From Candidatus Poseidoniales archaeon (GTDB taxonomy: Archaea; Thermoplasmatota; Poseidoniia; Poseidoniales; Poseidoniaceae): DNA of 9,303 nt. The first letter of the stretch is position 1, and each line of letters begins with the position of its first letter. Position numbers and translations under genes: made by a program. Shown piece by piece: positions 1 to 8,100 of the stretch. Under the pieces are notes generated by a model that made no database searches, was not told where the DNA came from, and was given only the letters and a program-made list of their open reading frames with translations. The stretch covers positions 24,175-33,477 of the forward strand of contig QQSA01000119.1 in the NCBI GenBank assembly GCA_003602535.1, in the 5' to 3' direction.

Positions 1-591
1 CTTGTAATCGTTAACAAACCACCTCCTCTTTTCACAATAGCAGTTGAAGGAAGTGATGCTTTAGCTGGAACTCCATGTACGATTACTCATGTAGAGGCAG
101 CTGGTGAAGACCACGATTCTTACATCAAAGACTGGACAATTACACCTTCGATTGGCATGGTTGCCAATTCTAGTAACATTGATTGCTCAAAGTGGGAATC
201 TGGAGTTTACAAAATTCTTCTCACAGTAATCAATGATGAAGAGATTAGCACTACTGGTGGTGTTATGCTGGTTAGAATGCCATCTCCTGACCTAGAATCT
301 GAAGATGAAAATGCTCCAGTATTATCGCGAGGTAGCGATACTGAAACCTCAAGTGTTGGATTGTGGGGAATTGGAGTGTTATCATTAATTTTAGGAATCG
401 CAGTATTTGTTCTGATGATGCGCAGCCCTGAAGATGATCAGCTAGGGGGATCTATGTTCAATGAAGTCGGAGAACCAGATCCTGAAGGACTACCTACTCA
501 TACTGATGAAAATGGAATGCTATGGCGCCGTCATGGCGATGGAGAAGTAGACTGGTGGGATCGAGCATCATCTACGTGGAAGAGATGGTAA
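1..591 (+). CDS. Membrane-anchored surface protein, C-terminal part (5' end outside window)
   Basis: The frame is open from the first base, so only the last 196 residues are visible and no start can be given; the Met codon at 157 lies inside a domain and is unlikely to be the true start. Residues about 10-95 look like a beta-sandwich domain of Ig/PKD type, with a GVYKILLTV strand typical of the end of such domains. Cys26 and Cys62 could form a disulfide outside the cell. An acidic, Ser/Thr-rich linker follows, then one hydrophobic helix at about 119-140, then Arg, so the C-terminus should be cytosolic. The tail ends in a Trp-rich motif (LWRRHGDGEVDWWD...W) that loosely resembles the short W..DG..WW membrane-associated motifs of DUF2510 type; that resemblance is weak. 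The stop is one base before the next start codon, suggesting an operon with the DUF4105 gene. Overall role: probably an extracellular adhesion or binding protein; ligand unknown. Confidence 0.8.
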   Translation, partial: LVIVNKPPPLFTIAVEGSDALAGTPCTITHVEAAGEDHDSYIKDWTITPSIGMVANSSNIDCSKWESGVYKILLTVINDEEISTTGGVMLVRMPSPDLESEDENAPVLSRGSDTETSSVGLWGIGVLSLILGIAVFVLMMRSPEDDQLGGSMFNEVGEPDPEGLPTHTDENGMLWRRHGDGEVDWWDRASSTWKRW

Positions 592-592
592 T

Positions 593-1453
593 ATGCTCCG
601 AGATATTGCATTTTGGACCATGATCTTTAGCGGAATAGCACTGATTATGCTATTCATCAATGTGATGTGGAAAAGATATATCCATCTCAAGTCCTTAGAA
701 CCTGGATTAGATAAAGAGTGGGTTGCTGACTGCGCTCATCATGGAACCGCTTCTTTCAAGGGCTCCAAAGTTACGCTGAAAAATGTTAGAGATTTCAAGT
801 GGAAAAACAAGCGAGATCATGATTCTAAATGGATTAACACAAAAGTCGATTTGGAGGATATTGTAGATGTGTGGTTCGTAATCGACCACTTCCACAAGAT
901 CAAAGGGCTAGCTCATACAATGTTATCTTTTGAGTTCGGAGATGGACAATTTATCACATTTTCATTTGAAACCCGAAGAGAAGTTGGCGAGAGATATCAT
1001 CCATGGAATGGACTTTGGAGGGCGTATGAATTGTATCTTCTTGTGGCTACGGAGAGTGATGCATTGCATTTACGAACTAATGCTCGCAAGCACAAAGTAC
1101 ACCTCTTTAGAGTTCAAACCCCGCCAGGGAAAGATAAAGCGCTATTCAATGCATTATGTGATCGTCTAAATTCACTGGCTGAAAAGCCAGAATGGTATCA
1201 CACATTTGGCAAGACCTGTACTACATCAATTGTAGATCAGGTCAATCTGATTACCCCGGGTAGAATCCCAAGGATGTGGAGGACTCTGTTACCGGGGCAC
1301 TCTGCAAAAGCTGCATGGAAATTGAAATTGATTGAAGATTGGGGTGGATACGATTCTACAATCGAAGCATCTCGTGTTGATCAAAGAGCAAATAATTGGA
1401 AAGGAACCGAAGAATATTCTCGATTCATCAGAGCTCATTTGCCTCCCAAATAA
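593..1453 (+). CDS. DUF4105 / Lnb N-terminal domain-like membrane protein, putative Cys-His enzyme
   Basis: 286 residues. A hydrophobic helix at residues 7-26 anchors the protein; the rest matches DUF4105 in order: VRDFKW near 65-70, a predicted strand DIVDVWFVIDHF, then AHTMLSFEFGDG at 107-118 with the invariant His108, FETRREVGERY at 125-135, YELYLL at 145-150, WYHTFGKTCTTS at 201-212 and a C-terminal LLPG segment at 232-235. The family is known for a conserved His and an NCT motif, which suggests a cysteine-hydrolase-like site; here the motif reads TCT, with Cys209 kept and Asn replaced by Thr. The enzymatic reaction is not established for the family, so none is assigned. The ATG comes one base after the upstream stop, with a purine-rich GGAAGAG at 578-584, so translation is probably coupled. 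Basic residues directly after the helix (KRYIHLK) would by the positive-inside rule put the domain in the cytosol, which conflicts with the extracytoplasmic location assumed for bacterial relatives. Confidence 0.85.
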   Translation: MLRDIAFWTMIFSGIALIMLFINVMWKRYIHLKSLEPGLDKEWVADCAHHGTASFKGSKVTLKNVRDFKWKNKRDHDSKWINTKVDLEDIVDVWFVIDHFHKIKGLAHTMLSFEFGDGQFITFSFETRREVGERYHPWNGLWRAYELYLLVATESDALHLRTNARKHKVHLFRVQTPPGKDKALFNALCDRLNSLAEKPEWYHTFGKTCTTSIVDQVNLITPGRIPRMWRTLLPGHSAKAAWKLKLIEDWGGYDSTIEASRVDQRANNWKGTEEYSRFIRAHLPPK

Positions 1454-2006
1454 ACAGTAAATCTCCCGATTCATGGGTGATATTTACTATCTCGCTGGTA
1501 ACTTTGTTTCCAACACCTCTTGTTCCAGAAAACATCTCTTCCGAGGATAACTCGAATTCAACTCCTGTGATTGTGACATCAGTAACTTTTCCAAATGGCA
1601 TTAAAGAGCAAATAGTTCCAGTTTTCAATTCGATTTCTAGTCCTGCAGGATTGACTCTACAAGCCCTCCAGCCATCAAAATATAGAATTGCATCGGATTC
1701 AGATTCAAACAATGAAGTAAATGCTGCAATCTGATGATCTAATCTACCTCCAGTTACTCCGACTATTGCATCAACCTCATATTGGATTAGGGCTTTCGTT
1801 AAATCTGAATTTTCAAGATTGGAATCCGCTTCAAAATTCTCAGGATTTTTTATTGAATCCATATCTCCAACTACTGCGTCCCATGAATCGAATTTATCAG
1901 CAGCTCCATCTAACGCGATTCTAAATTGTGCTGATTCAATCAAGGTTTCAACCAAACCCGAATCTCCCCAGTCTCCATTGCCAACAACCAGAACCATGTC
2001 CGCCAT
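1428..2006 (-). CDS. Thiamine pyrophosphokinase (TPK)
   Basis: 192 residues, near the usual length for bacterial TPK (about 200-220). It should transfer pyrophosphate from ATP to thiamine, giving thiamine diphosphate and AMP in the cytosol. The N-terminal catalytic domain shows the family motifs in order: ALDGAAD at 31-37, VVGDMDSI at 46-53, SDLTKAL at 67-73 and GVTGGRLDHQIA at 83-94. The C-terminal thiamine-binding domain follows, with CSLMPFG at 133-139, TITGVEFEL at 145-153 and GVGNKV at 164-169 where relatives have a SISNE-like segment. ATG at 2006 was chosen because an in-frame TGA lies eight codons upstream; ATG at 1997 (Met4) is possible but would cut into the first beta strand. A GGAGGA lies 15 bases upstream, an unusually long spacing. 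The 3' end overlaps the convergent DUF4105 gene by 26 bp. MptE, the related archaeal pterin pyrophosphokinase, is less likely given the LTKAL and GGRLDH motifs. The symbol thiN is left out because in archaea it also denotes a thiamine-phosphate synthase domain. Confidence 0.92.
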   Translation of the reverse strand: MADMVLVVGNGDWGDSGLVETLIESAQFRIALDGAADKFDSWDAVVGDMDSIKNPENFEADSNLENSDLTKALIQYEVDAIVGVTGGRLDHQIAAFTSLFESESDAILYFDGWRACRVNPAGLEIELKTGTICSLMPFGKVTDVTITGVEFELSSEEMFSGTRGVGNKVTSEIVNITHESGDLLFIWEANEL

Positions 2007-2021
2007 GTTTGTGCGATAATA

Positions 2022-2027
2022 TCCTCC
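2022..2027 (-). promoter_or_regulatory. Possible Shine-Dalgarno site for the thiamine pyrophosphokinase gene
   Basis: The minus strand reads GGAGGA, a near-perfect anti-16S match, but it is 15 bases from the ATG at 2006, longer than the usual 5-10. No better-spaced start codon exists in the frame, since a TGA lies just upstream. It may act at reduced efficiency or be fortuitous. Confidence 0.35.
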
Positions 2028-2050
2028 ATTTCAAGCGGTTCTATTTGAAT

Positions 2051-2058
2051 CATATTTT
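2051..2058 (-). promoter_or_regulatory. AT-rich, TATA-like element in the divergent intergenic region
   Basis: The minus strand reads AAAATATG, about 25 bases before a transcript start that would fall near 2030, just upstream of the GGAGGA and the pyrophosphokinase start. It is the best TATA-like stretch in the 112-bp gap but is not a strong archaeal box and lacks a clear BRE. No convincing TATA box was found for the rightward gene. Low confidence. Confidence 0.25.
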
Positions 2059-2078
2059 CGGCCCCCTTTAGGGGGCCG
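2059..2078. promoter_or_regulatory. Perfect GC-only inverted repeat (hairpin or operator) between divergent genes
   Basis: CGGCCCCC at 2059-2066 and GGGGGCCG at 2071-2078 are exact reverse complements separated by TTTA, giving an 8-bp all-GC stem, or 9 bp if the outer T and A of the loop also pair. It stands out in an A+T-rich intergenic region between genes read in opposite directions. Neither side has a run of T, so it is not an ordinary intrinsic terminator. It could be a regulator binding site for either gene, or a structure in the 5' leader of the rightward transcript. The palindrome is certain; the role is not. Confidence 0.6.
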
Positions 2079-2118
2079 TACAATCATTCTTTGGGAATAG
2101 TAATGTAGGGCTGTTGTT

Positions 2119-5100
2119 GTGAAGCGAATTATGTCATGGCGAAGCAAGGGCGTCTCGCTCACGATATTTGCAATATTTATTATGCAATTATCTGCTCCCT
2201 TGATTCAATTTCCTGCCGAAGAGTTACCTTCTATTCAGGCGTCTGAGACCTCGTCAATAGGATTTTCTTCCGGATCTGGTCATGACCTTGAAGGCGATTC
2301 AATTAGTGTTGATGGCAAGAATTGGACAGTTCGTGGTGAATCAATTTTGGATTATTGGTCGTCGGAGATTCGTTCCGTGTTTGATGCAAATGCTACTATT
2401 GACATGTATGTGAACGATCTTGGCGTTGGATATGCTTGTTCAGTAAATGCTTCAGATGTTAATTTGCATATCCTTCAACTCAATGGGACTTTCGAAACTA
2501 TGTTGGTAGAATCTTTGACCGCTGGCTCGGTTGATGAATGTGCTATTGGGATTACTAAACAGGATCGCTTCCAGGTAGTTTACAATGTGGATTCTGACAT
2601 AAAACTAGCTCGTTTAGCATTGAAGAACGCTGTTTATGTTGAACCAACATGGCATCTGAGGACTATTGCTGAAGATATATACAGTTCAGGCTTGACCATT
2701 TCTCTAGATTCAGAATCTAAAACTCATATCGTATTCCAGGATTCAGATTCTGCGTTGCATCACCTTTGGTTCAATAAGGCATTTTGGAATCATACTATCT
2801 TAGATAACGGACCTGTTGGAGATGATATCGAGGTACAAATCGACTCATCAGATATGCTGCACATAGTATACACCAATTCAGCTGAAGGTGAATTAAGATT
2901 GATAAAATTCAATGATACAACCGATATAAGACAAGTGTTGGCAAGAAACTCTACTATTACTTCTGCAATTGGAATGGACCTAGATTCAAATAATATCGAA
3001 CAGATAACCTATTCCAAGTCGGATGGGTTAGGAAATAATACAATCTCACTTCTTAGAAGCCTGACTGGAAAAGATACTGGCAGAATTGATCCAAATCCAA
3101 AATGGATAATCAATTACGATGACGATTCAGTAGAAGGCGACCTCGTCGCCGGTGATCTCAACGGGGATGGCTATGATGACTTGCTTTACAGTGACCCGGA
3201 TGGTAATGGCACAATTTCAATCCATTATGGATCGCCAGATGGCCCTGGTGATTTAGCAGACCGTATCTTGGTCGGATCATTTAGTGATTCTATGCTGGGC
3301 ACTGGAATTGCTGTTGGTGATTTCAATTGTGATGGCTATGATGATCTTGCATCGAGTGAACCCGGATTTTCTAACAACAACTCTGGTTACATCTCGATTA
3401 GGTTAGGTTCATCTGCAGGTATTTCGGATATCGCCTGGTGGGATATGAACGGAAGCGTAGATGACAACCTAGGCTGGTCGATGACATCTTTGGGCGATGT
3501 AGAATCTGATGGCTGTGATGATTTAGCAGTAGTGGCAGACAAGATGATACAAGAAAATACAGCAACTCCTTCACTTTCACAAAATGGCTTGGTTATGATT
3601 CTGAAAGGAAATGCAACTTCGATGATTCATCATACCAATATTACACAAACTGGCTCTGGAACAATGTTTGGTCGTCAAGTAATTGGAAATGGGGACATCA
3701 ATGGTGATGGTTTCATGGACATGGTAGTTTCAAACACTGGAACAGTAGACAGCCCTACTGGATACTCATCTGTAGAATTCTTCCTTGGAAATTCAAGTGG
3801 AATCAATTCAACTGCAGTAAAAGTCCATGCACCACTAACTCAGGGTAAGTTGTATGGTTCTGAAATGTCATTCTTAGGAGATGTTGATGGAGATGGATTT
3901 GATGATGTTCTAGTCGGTGAATTATTTGCCGATGGTAACCTATACCATGCTGGAAAGGTGCATATGTGGGCAGGTTCAAACACGGGGCCTGTAACTCCTT
4001 CTCAAGGTTCTTGGAGTCTCAAAGGTTCATATGCAAACGCATTACTTGGATCAACGATTTCAGCAGCCGGCGATATCAATGAAGACGGCTTTGATGACTT
4101 CTTTTTGATGGCTCCTTCTCCAACTAAGTCTGGAAAAGTTGAACTCTATCTCGGTTCACAAAATGGCCCTAGGTCTGATACTCAGGTATTTGCACAAGGA
4201 TCAACTGGTGAGAATGTAGGATTGAACATTCTTTCTGGAATCGACCTCAACGGCGATGGAATGGGCGAGATTATCTATTCATCTAGAGATTTGACCAGAG
4301 GAGAAAACTTCGGTCCTGTGTTGACAATCATGTCTGAACGCGATTGGGAGTTTGTTGATTTTTCATTCGAACATCCTGTTTTAGGAATAGAAATGCATGC
4401 ATCATTACGCGGTTCTCCATCACTTCTTGTCCATCTTTCAGATGACAGTATGAACATTATGGAAAGCACATTGGACGGTACTCCTTCTGGAAGATGGGTT
4501 ATTCGAAATTTGGGCTATGCAAATGAAGTCGATATGGGTATTTCCAGTTCAGGAAAGCCATTGGTGATGGCGCTAACTAATGGATTAAACAGCAATTTGG
4601 TTACAATGACTGTGCATGGAAATACGGGATTGGATTATTCATTAGATTCCGGAACTGGTTTAGGTAAGGAAATGGGATCTGCTCAAGATTCAAATGGCAA
4701 CATCAGATTGGGTTACTCCTCTCCAGATTATTCCTCAATTTTCTATACAGAGGAGACCTCAAATGGATTTACCAAATCAACGGTTAAGACATCTATTGAT
4801 TTAGAATACCCTATTCAGATGCATGTAGATGAAAATGATTTGTCAAGAATGATTTTTGTCGACGATGATGACAAAATGATCCATCTTGCAACATTGGATG
4901 GTACTTGGACTGAAGAACCTGTTTTGAATACTACAATTGGCGATGATTTTGATACTGCATGGAATAATGAGACGTTATTAATTACGCAAATTGCAGTCTC
5001 GAATAATTCTTCAATGTTACAGCTTGTAGAATATGAAAACAGCACTAGCATTGTGACAGATATAGTTCAAGCAAGTTTGAGTTCTACCTTTGAAATCGAA

Positions 5101-8100
5101 GTTTTGGATGAAAAAATAATTGTTTCACTAATGGATTCAGATTTTTTGACAATTTATGAGAGATCACTTTCAGGCGGTAACTGGACAACTGCTAGCAGTA
5201 CATGGTTGCTTGGAGAAACTACAGGCCATAGTTTAGCAATGGATGGACAGTATGTGTTATTCGATGCGAATAATACATTGCAGGGATTGTTGATTGAAGA
5301 TGGCACTGGGCAATGGGATTTACATAATTTAGAAATCCCGGATTCATTGACTAGCCATGAATTATTAGTCGACGATGGTAGATTACACATAACATCCACA
5401 GATGGTTTAGGTCAATTGATTTGGACAACAGGAGAATTATCTCAAACCGATTTAATGATTTCAACATCCTTCCCATCTATAACGACAGATTACTCTGTAC
5501 CTATGGAGTTCTCAAATGACAAATTGATTTTTGCTTATTCACAAGCATCAACTGATAATTTCTTGCTGATGGCAATGGTTAGCGATTTAGATAGAGATTT
5601 GATTCCAGATTCTCACGATGATAAACCAATGATTGGTAATCAGTGGGAAGATTCAGACTCAGATGGATTTGGAGACAACCCACTTGGACCTTCACCAGAT
5701 TCTTGCCCTGCAACTACAGGGACATCTATCTATGATAGATTCGGATGTGAAGATTATGATGAAGATGGTTGGTCTGATTCGATTGATGATTGTGTAAATG
5801 ATGATGGCATGTCCTGGTGGGGACGTGTTGGATGTACAGATTATGATCAAGATGGCTGGGTTGATGACGGCATAGTAGGGGATAGATACCCTCAGAATTG
5901 GAAGCAAGCACTCGACTCAGACCGTGATTCATTTGGCGATAACCATGGTCCTGATTGCTGTGACGTAATTTTAGTAGATGGTTCACTTGAACAAAGTCCT
6001 CCTGATGCATTCCCTTACAATCACATGCAATGGGAAGATCTTGATGGTGACGGATATGGTGATAATGATTCAGATATTGAATTTGGCGACAAGTGCTATT
6101 GGGTTGAAGGATATTCTTGGAGAGACCGTTTAGGATGCGTTGATACAGATGGTGATGGTGCATCTGACCCGTCGGATTTCGGCTCAGTTAGAGAATGGAC
6201 TGAAGCAGATGGTGCAGATTGGTGGCCTAATGATAGCACACAATGGGCCGATTCTGATGGAGATGGTTTTGGAGATAACTCTTCAGATGGAGCGACAAAT
6301 CCAGATAAATTCCCTAACAAGCCTGCTGCAGCTAATGATACAGATAACGATGGCTATCCCGACAATTGGACTCCACTTGAAAATGGTTCAAATCACCAAG
6401 GATTATTCTTGGACAACTGTCCACTAGTTTACGGTAATTCAACCAGCGCTGTTGTAGAAACAGTGGTTAATGATGAAATTGTAAGAACTATTACTCCATA
6501 CTATGGTTGCTCAGACAGAGATGGAGATGGAAGGGAAGACTTGACTGATGCTTTCCCAGATGAGCCTACTCAAACTGAAGATCGTGACGGTGATGGTTGG
6601 GGTGACAACCAAAATGGAGTTGACCCAGATGCTTGCCCATCTGATTATGGCGTAATCAATGGAACAAAACCAGATGGTACACTCGGTGTAGGATGTCCAT
6701 TACCTACCGATGAAGAAGATTCAGATTCAGACAATGTTCCAGATGACATTGATGAGTGTAATAATACTCAAATTGGACAGACTGTGGATAGCGTTGGTTG
6801 TTCAGAATATCAAAAGGACGACGATCAAGATGGAGTCTTCAACGCAGAGGATATGTGTTCAGGAACACCAATTGAAGAGTCTGTAGATGAAATGGGATGT
6901 TCCGATAATCAGAAATTGGTAGATTCGGATAATGATGGAGTAAACGACCCTCAAGATTCATGTACTGATACTGAAATAGGAAAAGAAGTAGATTCGAATG
7001 GCTGCGCCGATAATCAAAGAGATACTGACGGCGATGGTTACTTGGATTCAGAAGATGATTGCGATGATACTCCTGCAGGTTACCCGACCTTAGCAAATGG
7101 ATGTACAGACGAAAGTGGATTTGATGAAGACATCGATGGTGATACTTTCAAGGGAGAATATTCCTATGATCCAGAAAATGACCCTAAACACGTAGGTGAT
7201 GCTTTCCCAACCGATGGTACACAATGGGAAAATATGGATGGAGATGCCTATGGCGATAATCCACAAGGAAACAACCCAGACAGCTGCCCATTCGACTTCG
7301 GTACCTCCTCTAAGATTTTACTTGGATGTTTAGATTCCGATGGCGATGGATATCCTGATGGTGAAAATGATCCATTCCCTGAAGACCCTACCCAATGGGA
7401 AGATGACGATAGAGATGGATTTGGTGACAATGCTTCCGGCAATAATGCAGATCAATGCTTGGGGACTAACTGGGTAGACTCTGTGGCCAAACAACAGGCA
7501 GAATCTAATTCAGGTTGTGCAGAAAATCAATTGGATTCTGATGCTGATGGAATAATGGATGATATGGATCAATGTGACAATACACAAATAGGTGCTAAAG
7601 TCGACGCAGTTGGGTGTATAATCGAAGATAATTCAAAGACCATTAGTGATGATGGTGAATTGATTTTAGGAATGGATCTAGTAGTCTTCATGGTTGTAGC
7701 AGGTTCAGGTGGACTAGTTCTTTTGGTAGCTGTTGTTTTCCTCGTTTTACGTTCTCGAGGAGGAGATGATTTCGACTTCGACGACGACGATGATTGGTAT
7801 GAAGAAGAAGATAATTTCATGTCAAACATTGGTGGTGGTTTCCAATCTCGTGGCCCTCCTGTTGGAGCAGTTCCTTCTCGTGGTCCAATGGGCGGCCCTA
7901 ATCGAGGTCCTCCTGTTGGAGCAGTTCCTTCTCGTGGTCCAGTGGGCGGCCCTAATCGAGGTCCTCCTGGTGGTGCAGTTCCTTCTCGTGGCCCAGTAGG
8001 TGTTCCTAATCGAGGTCCTCCCGGCGGGCCAGTTCCTTCTCGTGGTCCAGGTGGCCCTAATCGAGGCCCTCCAGCTGGAACCGGTCTCGACCCTAGAGGA

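Noticed and set aside
930..1169. 79-residue plus-strand frame inside the DUF4105 gene
   Set aside because: It lies in another frame over the most conserved part of the DUF4105 domain and shows no family features.
1428..2006. Archaeal MptE-type 6-hydroxymethylpterin pyrophosphokinase
   Set aside because: The fold is related, but the LTKAL and GGRLDHQIA motifs and the C-terminal thiamine-binding-like domain fit thiamine pyrophosphokinase better.
1396..2019. Plus-strand frames opposite the thiamine pyrophosphokinase gene
   Set aside because: The minus strand carries a full set of family motifs, and the plus-strand frames have no recognisable domain.
2059..2078. GC hairpin as an intrinsic terminator
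   Set aside because: It lies upstream of both divergent genes, not after any gene, and has no T-run on either side.
5726..6163. 145-residue minus-strand frame rich in His, starting with four His
   Set aside because: GAT codons for Asp read in antisense give ATC and CAT-type codons, so the His/Ile richness is an artefact of the Asp-rich repeats on the plus strand.
7849..8079. CRISPR array
   Set aside because: The 54-bp units are contiguous, in frame and without unique spacers.
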